The notes: generated from the sequence alone by a model not told the origin. A stretch of 32,986 nt of DNA from Chytridium lagenaria (GCA_025449115.1 JAHLKC010000240.1:1-32986), one strand, 5' to 3'; positions 1 to 11,145 are shown, counted from the first letter of the stretch. A program made the numbers and translations.

Positions 1-1500
1 TTGGCGCTGGCTTTGTTCTGGTCCCGCTTGGTGATCAATGTTGTCAGAAAATACTTTCGTCGACATCCCGTTAACGAAAAGAAATCCTCAAAAAGTTTGC
101 GATCCGGAAGCGCATCAAATTTGGGTTTCTCTTGCACGAAAATAATATGTTTACATGGCTTTCCGTCGCGTCCACCACGTCCCCCTTCTTGCAGCATATC
201 CGAAAAAAAATTGGGAACTTTGTAGTGGACTACAGTCCTGACGCAACGCGCGTTCACTCCAATACCAAGAGCTGATGTCGAAAAAACACTGAAATTTTGA
301 GGCAGGCGCTCCTTGAGCTTGGCGATTGTCTCTCGTTTATGGTGTTCAGAGGACGTCGCAAAAAAACCGATGGCTTCAAGTGGTGAGAAGTCAATAATTC
401 GGTCAACCAGGAAACCGACGTCATTGCAGAACACAATAGCCGGAAGAATCGTCAGGTCCTTTTCAATTGCGGCTTGTTTCAGAAATTCGAGATCAGTCTA
501 CGAATGTATTAGTATGTTAAGCAAATATAGAAACTAACCTTTGCATTCTTCCTTTTCCTTACTTCGTAATAAATTTCCGGCCTGTCAATGTCACCAACGA
601 TATGCTTCACATTGTCTTGACTGTCTATTCCAATTATTGCTTCCAAAATGGTCACCCCGCGCTCTGTGATGGTTGCTGTGCACATCATAATGGGTGTGCT
701 GCGAAACCACATTTTGAGACGAACAGAATCTTTATATTGCCCTCGATAAGTTCTACCGTGATCAATAAGACAATGGACCTCATCAATAACGAAAGCAAAT
801 GGTTTGATGCTTGGGTTTATTCGTAGAAAGTCAAAGAATGGTCCAAACATATACTCTGGAGACGACCACGCAATGTTGTACCGCCCATTTAAAATCCCTT
901 TCTCTCCATTCTTCCCAACATCAAGGGTACCGAGAGCCACTCCAGCAAGATCCTTCAAATATGCGAAAGATGTCCCCTGAAGGCGAGGATGCTTCGCGAA
1001 GTTTATCCTGCTAACGCAATCTAAAACTGTCAAACATATCACATTCCTTGGCTTACCCTCAAACTCCTTCATGTGATCCGCCATTAAACTAACAAGAGGT
1101 GATAAAACCATAACGAGTGAACCTTTCTTCAAAGCCATTCCAACTAATAATGTGAGAAAAAACGCCCATGTTTTCCCAGAACCGGTCCTTTGAACAACCA
1201 GCGTATCCCTCCCCTCAAGAAGAACACCCAACACTGCTTCCACTTGAAACTCTGAAGGACATGCATGCTGACCAAGTGCTGCCTCCGTGAAAACTCTACA
1301 AAGATCCTTGATAGTACCAACGGAAGCGCTGAGAGATGCTGGCAAATCCTCGCATCCTTCCTCAACTGCTTCTGCACTATCCTTATCCCAGCCCTCTTCT
1401 ATGCTGCAAGCAAAAGCGGGCTCCGAGTATATCGATCGCTGTCTTCATCGTCATCAGAAGGGTTGCCATAGCTGTCAAGCAACGAACGGAGCTTGAGCAT
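1..1500 (-). CDS. RecQ-family ATP-dependent DNA helicase, 3' end beyond window
   Basis: RecQ helicases unwind DNA 3' to 5' using ATP in recombination and repair, in the nucleus. On the minus strand, exon 538 upward carries motif I (QRTGSGKTW), motif Ia (VLSPLVSLMADHM), the DEVH box (FVIDEVHCL) and motif III (CTATIT). A 41-nt intron (498-538; donor GTTAGT, branch-like TACTAATAC, acceptor TAG) joins in phase 0 to a second exon, open to position 1, with motif V/VI-like STSALGIGVN and QEGGRGGRDG and then GCRRKYF, which resembles the start of the RecQ zinc-binding region. The motif order fits RecQ rather than other SF2 helicases. No ATG exists in the frame holding motif I near 1345 (that frame opens with TTG). 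The ATG at 1500 opens an acidic N-terminus (SDDDEDSD) that needs one frame change near 1435, either a real break or an indel error. Telomere-linked and dispersed RecQ copies are common in fungi, so orthology is open. Confidence 0.85.
498..538 (-). other. spliceosomal intron in the RecQ-like gene
   Basis: Read on the minus strand, it has donor GTTAGT, the internal branch-like TACTAATAC and acceptor CGTAG. Removing these 41 nt joins codon AAG to ACT without a stop and unites the ATPase half with the motif V/VI half of the helicase. Confidence 0.85.
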
Positions 1501-1733
1501 GCCTTCGTTAAGAGCTAAAGAGGGTAAATTAATAAAAGTTGAGATCATGAAAAACCCTACGGTGGGGAATACCGAATTAAGGAGAGGATTCCAACGGTAC
1601 CGGTCGCGTCGCCGTGCGTCGTCTGGTTGTGCCGGAATCTGGAATTGGTGTCAGATAGTCGTCGTTCGCAATTAGAAACTCGCCACCAGACTGTAGAGAA
1701 ACGTGAAATGACAAATTTGCTGAAGAGTGTAAC

Positions 1734-1829
1734 ATTCACAAAGATTAAAGTCTATAATTATTACTTTGTAACATTGTCTGCTAGAGTCTTCATAGCAGGA
1801 GTTTCGCCCACAGTCTGGATTCGAGACTA
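1734..1829 (+). repeat. 96-bp direct repeat, left copy (possible 5' LTR remnant)
   Basis: It runs from ATTCACAAAGATT to GGATTCGAGACTA and matches 4699-4794 with about four substitutions and no gaps by eye. The two copies bracket the decayed Copia sequence, so they may be what is left of its LTR ends. The usual TG start of an LTR is missing here, so an LTR identity is inference. Confidence 0.6.
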
Positions 1830-2430
1830 GAGTTGCGGGTTCGGATGTGATTAATATCTTCCTAAATCACGTGACGCTAAAATAGGATCACATACCGCTC
1901 CTGCTATTTTATGGACACTTTTCACGGTCCATAGTAAAAACTCTTAGACTTACGCACAAATCGGATTATCCCTCCCCATATCTTTCGACGAAAATCACTT
2001 TCCCGACACTTGCCGCACGACATAAACCTTCCCCCATCTCCACATTTTCTCCCTCTTATTCCCTCTCCGAAAAATCCATCCTCAATTCCACTACCTCCAA
2101 TTACCTCTCCTTTCTTTACAAACATCGACCCTCAAAACTCCCTATCCCCCCTCCCATCGAACCCCATTCACCAAAACTTAATCCATCTCCTCCTTCCTCC
2201 ATTCCTACACAACCTCTTCATACCCAAAATTCCTGAAAACCTTCGTGACGACAAATCAAAACGCAAGACAGCAAAGAAAAGAACTGTCCAACGTCCTCCG
2301 GTTCAGGGGGAGGGTATTGCGCGTGAGCGCGAAAGACTAGTTCTATCAGTGAGGCGATAAATGTAAGAGACATTTGTTTGCTTTTTAGAAGTAGTTAGTA
2401 TATGTTCGGTTGAGTTTCATCCTCTGCCCC
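1830..2430. other. unassigned stretch, probably internal TE sequence
   Basis: No supported gene. A plus-strand frame at 2010-2360 is open but very low in complexity (Pro/Ser/Leu/Ile-rich from C-rich DNA) and ends in a basic segment (KSKRKTAKKR). It sits where a Copia gag would lie, but no zinc knuckle or gag motif is visible. Confidence 0.3.
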
Positions 2431-2461
2431 TTATTTTTCGCACTCACCGTTGACCCGTTCG

Positions 2462-2570
2462 TCCGTTGGAACGGATTGCCTGGTCGAAAGACCAACCTGC
2501 TGGGCAGGTCACCCTCTGGCGGCAAGGTTGGCCACCTTGTGAATGGGTCGGGATCAGAGAGCGGGCTCTC
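2462..2570 (+). other. cluster of four short perfect hairpins in GC-rich DNA
   Basis: Within 109 nt there are four perfect inverted repeats: TCCGTT-GG-AACGGA (2462-2475), TGGTC-GAAA-GACCA (2481-2494, a GNRA-type tetraloop), ACCTGC-TGG-GCAGGT (2495-2509) and GAGAGC-GG-GCTCTC (2557-2570). A longer pairing CCAACCT (2492-2498) with AGGTTGG (2525-2531) could replace part of the second and third. A folded RNA or a mobile GC-rich palindrome are both possible. No known RNA family was recognised. Confidence 0.5.
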
Positions 2571-2754
2571 GCGGATTAACTGATGTCGGGGACATGCAGT
2601 TTAAGAGGGTTATCCTACAGAGGTGCTTTGCTTACCTGTCGGTGAAGTTGCAGACGAGTGGGACTCGCTCTATATTGATAGAATTCAGGGGGAGGAGAAA
2701 CAAGAGACCGAGTTTGAATTATTGATCTTTTGCATTAAATAGGAAACTGCAAAA

Positions 2755-4522
2755 GTCATTGACTCGAACGAATCGTCAAGCCTTTCGGGACGACCATGGA
2801 CATTTGTGGAATATAAGGGACCTGAAAAGGAAACTTTATTCACTTTTGACATGGATCTTGATTCTTTCTTTTCACGAGAATTTGCTCATGCTGGCCTAAC
2901 GGTTAAACGAGTGAGATTGATCCTCCTTCACGTGCAGCAACTATGAGTTCTAGATTTGCTGACCAATGGAGACAAGCTGAGCGTGAAGAATGGGCCAGTC
3001 TCCTAGCCGTAGGAACTTTGAAATCGTCGAGAAAACCGCCGAATGCAAATGTTGTTGGCTGCAAGTGGGTTTATTGAATTAAACTCAAAGCCGATAGCAC
3101 TGTGGAACGTTTCAAAGCCCGACTCGTAGCTCAAGGTTTCACGCAAGTGCAGGGAATTGATTACTTCGAGACGTATTCACCTGTCATGCGCGTTACTTTT
3201 CGTTGGCTTGTTGCCTTAGCTGCTTAAATGGATGGTCAATTCAAGTTATAGATATCTCATCAGCCTACCTTTATGGTGTGCTGAATGAAGAGATCTATAG
3301 AGACAACCACCCGGCTTTGAAGACAAGTCAAATCCGAAACTTGTTTTACGGTTGCGAAAAGGGCTATATGGGTTGAAACAGGCAGGGCGGCTTTGGTTCT
3401 TGACGCTTGTGAAGCATCTTAAGGCGCATGGATATAAGCAAAGTCGTGCCGATCCATGCATCTTCTTTAAGATTACTTCAGAAGGAATCGTCATAGCGGC
3501 CATATATGTGATGATATCACCCTCTTTGGTCTCCGAAATTGATTGATGAATTAATTCGTTGCATCGGTGAAGTATTTAAGCATCGTGTTATCGGTGATCT
3601 TGCATATTGCATCGGCATTCAGGCGGTCCGAACTGAAGAAGGGATTTGCTGCACCAGACGAAGTATGTCAGGAGTATTTCTGAACGCTTTGCGAAATATG
3701 TTGAAAAACTTCGACCGGTGAGTATCCCTCTACAAAAGTCCCTGAAGTTAAGATATCGAGTTTCACCTGATCATGAGGAATTCAACGCGCACTTCGATGC
3801 AGAGGTTCCGCAGCAAGTTATCTTGAAGCCCTGGGATGCCTGAATTATGCCGCCACAAATACGCGACCTGATATTGCCACAGCAGTAAGTTACCTTGGAA
3901 CTTCGCTAAAGATCCTGGACAAGGACACTGGATGGAAGTTCTTAGAGTTTTCCAATACCTGATGGAGACGCCAAATTTTGGTATCTTCTATTCAGCAAAA
4001 GGAAAGGTGTTCCTCAGGGATATGCTGATGCGGCATTTAACGTTCATCCGGGAAGTCGTTCTCAATTGGGGCATTGTTTATGTTGGCAGGGGGAGCTATT
4101 GCTTGGTCCTCAACGAAGACCAAATCAGTGGCTTTATTGCTACAGAAGCAGAGTACATGGCGATCTCAGAATTAGGCCGAGAAATTCAATCGCTCGTCAA
4201 TCTTTACCTTGCTCTGGAACTTAAAGTTGAAATTCCGATTGAAGTTTACGAAGATAATCAAGGAGTCCTTGCTATGTGCGTTAGTGACATTTACACGCGA
4301 CGTACAAAGCATATTGATCTTCGACATATATATTCGTGGTCTGGTAGAAAATGGTGTTGTAAACGTTAAGAGTATTCGAAGCAACAACCAAATGCGGATA
4401 TTCTCACCAAGGGTTTGAGTAGACCACAATTTTGAGCTTTCGAGCAAGTTTGGGTTTGAGGCGCTGGGAACGTGAACCGAAATCTAGTTCATGAAAATAC
4501 AAATTCGTTGCTCGAGGGGGAG
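2755..4522 (+). pseudogene. decayed Ty1/Copia pol (reverse transcriptase and RNase H)
   Basis: In the living family this is the polyprotein that copies element RNA into DNA. Copia RT signatures are present in order: DPPSR-like start and FADQWRQAEREEW (near 2925-2990), [12 protein letters not shown] (3110-3145), [10 protein letters not shown] (3160-3195), KGLYGLKQAGR (3358-3390), and RNase H ATEAEYMAISE (about 4140-4175) with YEDNQG and the RTKHIDLRH motif (4300-4330). Several frames must be combined, and a TGA/TAA replaces sense codons. The catalytic YVDD is broken by one missing base near 3507-3512 (TATGTGATGAT instead of TATGTGGATGAT). Gag, protease and integrase are not recognisable. A CTCGAGGGGGAG polypurine tract precedes 4523. 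The element is non-autonomous and old. Confidence 0.85.
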
Positions 4523-4794
4523 TGTTGAGAAACATTGGTTAACCCACATATTACTTTCATTGCTTATTTATTGGTTGGAGTATTCTATTCTCTTCCCGTG
4601 ATATGCCTTCCCCACCCACCAATTCCCATAAATGTATTCGATCAACTCGCTTGTATTTTGTTGCAGATTTAGAATAAAACAATTAAGTTTTCCTCCTTAT
4701 TCACAAAGATTGAAGTCTATAATAATTACTGTATAACATTGTCTGCTAGAGTCTTCATAGCAGGAGTTTCGCCCACAGTCTGGATTCGAGACTA
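4523..4794 (+). repeat. putative 3' LTR of the decayed Copia element
   Basis: It starts TGTTGAGAAACA directly after the purine-rich CTCGAGGGGGAG, the expected place for an LTR start, and its last 96 bp (4699-4794) repeat the segment at 1734-1829. The 3' boundary is uncertain because the repeat ends in TA rather than the canonical CA; an alternative end is TTCACA at 4705. A TATA signal is not obvious. Confidence 0.5.
4699..4794 (+). repeat. 96-bp direct repeat, right copy
   Basis: This is the partner of 1734-1829, shared from ATTCACAAAGATT to GGATTCGAGACTA with about four mismatches, all in the first half. It brackets the Copia remnant on its 3' side. Confidence 0.6.
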
Positions 4795-5074
4795 TTATTT
4801 CCTCCTAAACAGACTAACCCACTCCAGGTTTTCCTGGGACGTACCAATTTCTGTATTTGGATTTAAAGTTCCAAATGTTCCCCTGCAATGTCGTCTACCG
4901 TGCATCATTCGTGATAATGATAGATTATTCCAACGTTGACGATAAATGTAAAAATATTTCTATTTACATTCACGAAAGAAATACAAAAACACGTTATCCA
5001 AAATGGTAGGATATAATGGGTGTAAATCAAACCCGAGGAAAAAAATAACAATATATAGCAAATCAACACGCCAA

Positions 5075-7629
5075 TCACCCCATCTCAAACTCCCTCAAAA
5101 TCCTCTCCGCATCCGCCTTCAAAAACGGTTTAGGCGCCAGCGCCGTAAACCCAAACTCCATCTTCAACATCCCTCCTCCACACAACTCGCCGTCACCGCC
5201 ACAATCGGCATCCCAACCTCCACCCGTCCTCGTTCAATCTCCCGAATCAATTTCGTCGCCTCCGTTCCATCCATGACGGCATTTGGAGGTCCATGAAATA
5301 CCAATTAGCATCCGGGTTGATCACGAACCTTTTGACGGCTTCTAACCCGTTCACGCATTCATCGATGGCGGGTGACCCCTGCGCGACGGAGAAGACGGAC
5401 GAGGATTTTGCGGTTGATGGAGGAGTCGTCGACGATGAGGATGGCGCGGTTGTCTGATGGGAGGGGGGTGAGATGGGGAGGGATGTGGGGGGGTGAGGCG
5501 AGGAGGGGATGAGGATTTCGTGGAGGGGGTTTTGACTCGTCTGTAGGTTGAGGGGTTTTGGGGTGTAGGTTCCCATGGGTGACGTCAGGTGAGAATCGAA
5601 TATTTCCAGGAGGCGGGATGACCACAACCTCACATTCCAGATGTGGTGGATGTGCTGGCGTGTTGGATGCATCCACGAGTTCCTTATGTCCTCATCCATT
5701 GAAACAACAACATGATCGGGATGAGGGGTGGCGAGAAATGAACGTTCATTGTGGACGAATGGAGAGCGTGGAGGAGACCCTCTTGGAGATGGAAGCACCG
5801 GTTCCCGATTCACAGCTGCTGTCAACCACGGAGTCTCCGGTGTGAACCCTGGACTCGCGCCAATCCTCCCTGTATGTGGTTTCTTGGCCTGCTCCGACAC
5901 AACCTCCATCTCAACACCCTCCTCCTCATAACCGTCGTCTCCCCAGAACCCTCAACATCCCCACACATCAACAACGGTATCTTGACCACAAAGTCGATCC
6001 ATCCCCTCCACCCCTCCTCGGCATCACCAAATCGTCCCCCCCATCAACTCCACAATCTGCTTGCAAATGGCAAGTCCTAACCGGTCCCACTGTACTCCTG
6101 CGACGTCTCTAATCCGCTCATCTGAAACGGTTTAAAAATGATGGCCGCAACGTCAGGTGGGATCCCAGGTCCGAATCCGTCACCTCCAAGCAAATCGTAC
6201 ATGTCGTCCCCTGCCGTCCCAGCAACGTTGTAACGGTCCTGATGTTTTCATACCATAACCCACAATCAATCCGTCCACCCGGCGGCGTCACTTTAATAGC
6301 ATGTGCGAGAAGGTTATTCAACAACTGCTTAAACCTCATTTCATCCGTAAAACAACATCCCTCACATCTTGGTATCGTCCCAGTGTGCATTCCAAAGGTA
6401 ACATGACGTGTCCTCAAATCTTCTCGAGTCTGAAGAGCAACTTGCCGGAATATGCCACCAACGTCCACGGGCTCCCTCGCAAACTTCACGTTCCCAGCCT
6501 CAAATTTCGATGTATCCAGAACGTCGTTGATGATTTGAGACATGTAGTGCTGGCAATCGACATGGCTTCACAGAGTTGACGTTGATCCGGCGAGAGCGGT
6601 GTTTCTTTGAGAAAGACGTTGATGTTGAGGATGGCGTGGAGGGGGTTACGAAGCTCATGACAGAGGAACGCCATAAAGGCGGATTTTGGTTGTTGGCTTT
6701 CAAAGCGTCCGCGAGAGCTTCTTGTCGTGCCTTGTCAATGACCATGAGGGAGAGACTGGAGATCATGACGACGATAATGAAAAGTTGGAAGCGAAAGAGG
6801 AGGACGTCGATGAGCCTTTATCAGTGACAAAGACGATTCCACATACACCAGAGATGGCGAGGAAGAGGGTTGCGGCGGTGAAACCGATAGATCCAATACA
6901 TTGTCCACACAACAGAACACATGGGAAAGAAAAGATGTGGCTGATGTAAGGATGGTTTCTGGGACGGAAAAGAAGGTATTGTTTTCAGGGAGCGCTGTGA
7001 GAGCCATTTCGAGAACAGCAATGACAGCGAGACAACCGAATGCAAGAAAACCTTTTGCCGGATGTTTACGCACGCGACTCCACGTCTCCCTCCAGGAAGA
7101 TAGGCTGAGCATAAAGGGGATCACGGCAACATGTCCAAGGCAGTCGGAAATGAACCACTTGAGGAGCTCAACGCCGTACCTCTTGACATCGGATTTGTAA
7201 GAATTGGATGACAGAGACACCTCCACGAACGAGTCCTCCAATGAAGGACCCGAAGATGGCGGAAAGGGTGATGACGATAGCCAATCTTTGCTCCGTCAAT
7301 TTTTCAAAACGTGGTGCAAACCATTTGATCAACACATATATGATGCATGCCGTCGCATCGACGACCACACAAAGGAGAATTGATGTGAGCAATTTGGTTG
7401 TGGCCAAGCATAACAAAAAGTTAGATATCAGAGCGAGTGGGAGGAAGATGGTGTTTTGAAGAAACGTGAGTTGAAGCCATGCTCCTACAATAAAGCCGTT
7501 GGATGGCCAGAAGGAGGCATAATTGAGGATGGCGGTTATAGCGGCGACTCTTGAAATGGCAGCGTAGAGGAGAGCCGATGTGATGGCGATGATGATCGAA
7601 GATGGGATGTGGTGGAGGATGGCGTCCAT
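5075..7629 (-). pseudogene. HK1: membrane hybrid histidine kinase, frameshifted
   Basis: Hybrid kinases sense a signal, autophosphorylate on His and pass phosphate to an Asp in their own receiver. From the ATG at 7629 there are several hydrophobic segments with FWPSNGFIVGAW and, after a frame change, KWFISDCLGHVAVIPF, both resembling the bacterial-type MASE1 sensor domain. Then come HisKA FLCHELRNPLHAI (near 6640; phospho-acceptor His in CHE), an N-box-like FKQLLNNLLAHAIK (about 6290-6330), GLAICKQIVELMGG (near 6050-6080), and a receiver with ILIVDDSSINRKIL (about 5385-5430), phospho-Asp in FMDLQMP (5275-5300) and APKPF before the TGA at 5075. Five or more frame changes are needed and the G1 box is degenerate (VTDSDLG). 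It is either a pseudogene or a gene spoiled by indel errors. Intact length would be near 850 residues. Confidence 0.85.
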
Positions 7630-8699
7630 GTCAACCAGATGTTTGTAAATGAGGTGAAGGCTCTTTAATGGAGGTGCGTCAGCCCTTGAGATCTAGAGAC
7701 TCCGACGGACCGGCGGGAGGTGCAGGGCATGTTGATAGTTCAGACCAAGGTTGGCTTTGGTATTGAACAATTATAAAATAGTGGCTGCTGCGGTGAAGGT
7801 AAGGTCATTTTGAACTGACTTAAAGGAATTTTGCACCTGTTTTGTTGGATGCAGCTGGTACATCAGCAAGAGAGTAAACGCGATGCCAGTCACCCGATTA
7901 CTAACGTTCAGCGCGTTCCGAGTAAGTACGTATCAAGTGCGTCGTATTAAAAATTGGAGTTTCTTCTCTAACGCTATATATTTGTGGTTTTATTTGCTTG
8001 CACGGAGAATAATGATTTGATAATGCACTTATTTCTTTATCTTATTAGAAAATGTCGAAAAGAAAGAGGGATGGGCGATGGAATGTCTGCCTGGTTTTAT
8101 AGTAAATTCTGGACACACGCATGCGATAATTTGACGTCGGCCATAAATAATCCGAGATAAGATGACTCATAATCGCACCCCATAATCAGTAATATATAAA
8201 ATGATATATGCATATAATGGACATGAATATTCAGCACCTAGTGCAACGCTAGGGGGCATGTTAATATGTCTATTATTTATAGGTGGATACCTAGTACCTA
8301 GTAGGTATATACCAAGCAAGTCCATGAATGAATGAATAATAAATAAATAAACATTAAATAAATTAAATAAATAAAAAAATGAATAAACTAATCAATAACA
8401 TTGCACAGAAGGGAAGCCCCAAGGACAAAGTCACGTGATGTGTGCACCCTTACCTGTATTTAATATTATTTACATATATATTATTATTACTAAAAAATAT
8501 TTTTTAATAATTAAATATTGGGGAACAAAATTATTTTATTCCAAAGAATTCACTTTGTACCGAATTGAAGTGATTCGATCGTACACATATACAAAACCTT
8601 TGGGTGGGGAAGGAGCAGCTTCACGTGTTAACAGGGGTTGTGAGAAATAAAATATTCAATATTTAGTAAGATTGATGTTTCACTGCAAGCATATTTATT
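7630..8699. other. AT-rich intergenic DNA upstream of HK1
   Basis: No open frame of note and no TE motif recognised. It contains the upstream region of HK1 (minus strand), a palindromic patch of repeated ACCTAGTA near 8285-8315 and a TAAA-type simple repeat at 8328-8395. Confidence 0.5.
8328..8395. repeat. AT simple repeat (AATA/TAAA type)
   Basis: Irregular runs of AAATA/TAAATAAA over about 70 bp, beginning after repeated GAATGAAT units. Confidence 0.7.
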
Positions 8700-9230
8700 T
8701 ATTATCGTATTCATTTGTCTACAGCTCCTCTCTCCCAGCGCTCCTCTTTAACCTGCTTATATCGCTGATTCTGGTTATTGGCTAGCACAGCATTAACCAG
8801 ATCGTCCTGCCTCCCTTTATCGATGACAATATATCAGCGAAAGGTGCTGATCATGTGAAGTTGGAGTCGAACTGTGAAGGGATGGGCGTGCCTATAGGGT
8901 GTTAGGCGCGTTTTGGGGGTTTTGTAACGTGTCTTGACGCGATGACGCGTCTTTAACGCGTGTATTGTAGAGTGACGCGTAACGAGAGGGCCTATAGTGG
9001 ATAAGAAGTTAGTATTTCCGTGTCTGCGCGTGGAGAGTGTCTTAGGAGGGAGTGTCTTTTTCTTGGAAAATACCTTTTGTCTTCTGGTTGGTTGAAACGG
9101 TTTCCTGGATGTGTCTAGGGGAGTAGGAGGGGATTTTACCTGTTTGAAGGACGTCTCGAGAGAGTACACTTTGCAAAGGCGGTTTTGCAATAAATACGTT
9201 CTTTATTCACTACGCGCGTTCATCGCCCCT
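8700..9230. other. unassigned, probably older TE sequence interrupted by the solo LTR
   Basis: A short minus-strand frame ends at a TGA near 8720 (contains DDLVNAVLANNQNQRYKQV) but is closed by a stop 39 codons upstream. A longer minus frame at 8834-9190 has skewed Arg/Thr/Pro content and repeated ACGCGT words. Neither resembles a known family. Together with 10187-10317 this flanks the solo LTR on both sides, and it has no kinase similarity. Confidence 0.3.
9227..9230. repeat. CCCT target-site duplication, left
   Basis: The 4 bp CCCT precede the TG start of the solo LTR, and CCCT follows its CA end at 10187-10190. Confidence 0.6.
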
Positions 9231-10186
9231 TGTGAGATTATTGGATAACCTCACCAAGAGGCATGAATGCGTCGCTTATATAGACGTCGTGCCATTATTC
9301 TTATTTTGTTGTTCCCGTTCCATTCTTTTCCCTCTCGGGGTTTTTCATAGTTTTTCCCCCATAGATACGAGAGAGGTTTTTATAGAAGGAATGGCGGTTG
9401 ACGTGGTATGCCAACTTATGACATGCTACCACGTTGGTCGAGATGCCTGTTGGTTATTTGATTCCCCTTTATGTATTGTTTTATTATTTGTAGAAAGTTG
9501 AATAGATTTACGTTGCACCTCTGTAGTCCTGGATTGATCCCACCCATACATCCAGGCATGGCTGCCCTTGGGCCATGCTTCTTCATTCTTCTGTTATTCA
9601 ATATTGTGTTATCTGGTTGTACCTGCGGGCGCTCGGGGATTACGCCGCTGGGGGAGACTACACCTTGAACCAAGACACTTGAGTCTAAGAAGGCCTGAGC
9701 CCTGGATAGACGCCTCTGTGGCATGATTCCTTCAAAGGTTTGGGTAGTATAACCACCTCTGTTCTTTTCTTGATTGCGATGACTGGCTATCTAGTTGCCT
9801 GTGAGTGGGAGTGCGGCATGAGCAGGGCCTTAGGTAGAAGAGATCAGATGAGAACATGTTAAAACGGCTTATTGCGGCGATTACGAGGCCTTGTACACTA
9901 CTAGGAGCGGGATGGACTCCCTCCTTGATGACCCTTCCACTCTGGCGCGTTGGATCTCCGCCTGAGTACCTTTTTCCTTCCTTTTTCCTTCCTTCCTTTC
10001 TTTCATTTAGATTAGTTTTAGAAGCAGAACCACAGCAACTTAAATCCCCGCTGTCACTAAAGGCAGAATAGGGCTTGACTCTTGATCTAGGAGTACCTCC
10101 TAGACGCTAGTCTTGTCACCTATTATGTGGTTCTCTACCTCTGTATGCCGGGGCTTAGCAGAGGGGGCCATAGAGAGAACTTCACA
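9231..10186 (+). repeat. solo LTR, family L1, full-length copy a (956 bp)
   Basis: It begins TGTGAGATTATTGG and ends GAACTTCACA, with imperfect TGTGAR/TYCACA inverted ends and the TG...CA of retroviral-type LTRs. It is nearly identical to 24850-25806 and shares both ends with 21689-21907. A TATATAG box lies at 9277-9283, suited to driving transcription in plus orientation. Flanking CCCT on both sides supports a solo LTR left by recombination between the LTRs of an inserted element. Frames inside both copies (9416-9724 minus and 9856-10071 plus) recur only because the DNA is nearly identical, and they show no protein family signature. The short TSD and TGTGA/TCACA ends suggest a Ty3/Gypsy-type family (inference). 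Confidence 0.8.
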
Positions 10187-10190
10187 CCCT
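10187..10190. repeat. CCCT target-site duplication, right
   Basis: Matches CCCT at 9227-9230 on the other side of the solo LTR. Confidence 0.6.
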
Positions 10191-10317
10191 ATACATAGTT
10201 TGATCCCATCTCGCCACCTCCACCGTGGTCCCAGCACAACGAGTCAGGCTTACCTGTCACAGCACCGTTCCTTGACAGAACTAAAAGGACACCCGTTGCT
10301 GACTTATCTTCCCCAAC

Positions 10318-11143
10318 AATAAAATATGATATCAATTGCACCAGAGACAGTCAAAAGGAGAGTTGATGCAGTGTATCCAATATAGAATCCACTGAAGAGG
10401 ACAAAAGGGACAGCAAAGATGTGGCTCAGATAAAGGACCGTGTTGGGAATAGACACAAAGATGAAATGGCTGCTGTGAAAGCTGGGACGGCGAGCTCAAG
10501 AAACATATTCATAGCAAAGCAGCCCACCGCCGTAAGCCCCTTCATCGGATATTTCCTTACACTTTTCCACATAGCTCGAAACTCCGTTAGACTGATCATG
10601 AATATTGAATGGGATCACAGTTACATGTTGAAGACAATCGGATATGAACCGCTTGACGAATTCCGAGTCGTATTGGCCAGTGTCAGACCTGCCAAATTGA
10701 ATGACGACAAAAACTCCTCCCACAACTCCTCCAATAACAGATCCGATGATGGCAGCCAACGGGATGACAATAGCAGTTCTTTGGTTGGCAATATCCTTGA
10801 AGTTGGGTGTAAAAAGTCTTATACCAGCGTAGATGATGGCACAGTCAAACACGTCTGCAATGACAAACAGGACAGAGGTCAAAGTCGAATACTTTGACAT
10901 ATTGACAAGAAAATTGGTGGTGACAACGAACGGGATAAACATGCAACTTTGCAGTAAGTTGAGCTGCAGCCAGATTCCCACAAGAAATCCAGTGGCCAGC
11001 GAAAAGAATGCATTATGATGGATGGCGGTAATTCGGCTCAACCTTGTAATGGAGGCAAGGATGACCGTGGCTGTGAGAGCTACTGCGAAAGATGATGGTA
11101 TATCTTGGAGCACATTGTCCAAAACAAGCAGGCGCTGCTTCAA
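10318..11143 (-). pseudogene. HK2: MASE1-like membrane domain of a hybrid kinase, truncated
   Basis: This paralogue of the HK1 membrane half has hydrophobic segments in the same order: IPSSFAVALTATVILASI, FLVGIWLQLNLLQ, ANQRTAIVIPLAAIIGS and RFISDCLQHVTVIPF. After a frame change near 10490 it continues with YLSHIFAVPFVLFSGFY, equivalent to HK1 FLSHIFSFPCVLL. The aligned order and spacing make common descent clear. The frame opens with TTG, not ATG, so the true start is lost or lies in an upstream exon. The coding similarity stops abruptly at 10318, at sequence reading TGTTGGGGAAGATAAG on the minus strand, which has the TG start of an LTR. No HisKA, ATPase or receiver follows. HK1 has lost parts of the same region by frameshift, so the two paralogues decayed separately. 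Confidence 0.75.
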
Positions 11144-11145
11144 TC

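Noticed and set aside
1734..1829. tRNA gene suggested by GGATTCGAGAC
   Set aside because: The T-arm-like word lacks a proper 5-bp stem in register, and no D arm, anticodon arm or acceptor stem could be paired.
2010..2360. 116-codon Pro/Leu-rich frame as a gene
   Set aside because: The residues reflect C-rich low-complexity DNA; there is no domain and it lies inside TE debris.
8834..9190. 118-codon minus-strand frame rich in Arg and Thr
   Set aside because: It starts at TTG, has a repetitive base composition (ACGCGT words) and no recognisable similarity.
9416..9724. Minus-strand frame recurring at 24964-25344 inside L1 LTRs
   Set aside because: It is shared only because the LTR copies are nearly identical; indels change its length and it shows no protein family features.
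9856..10071. Plus-strand frame of 71 codons recurring at 25476-25691
   Set aside because: Same reason: it is copied with the LTR, includes a CTTCCTTCC simple tract, and has no motif.
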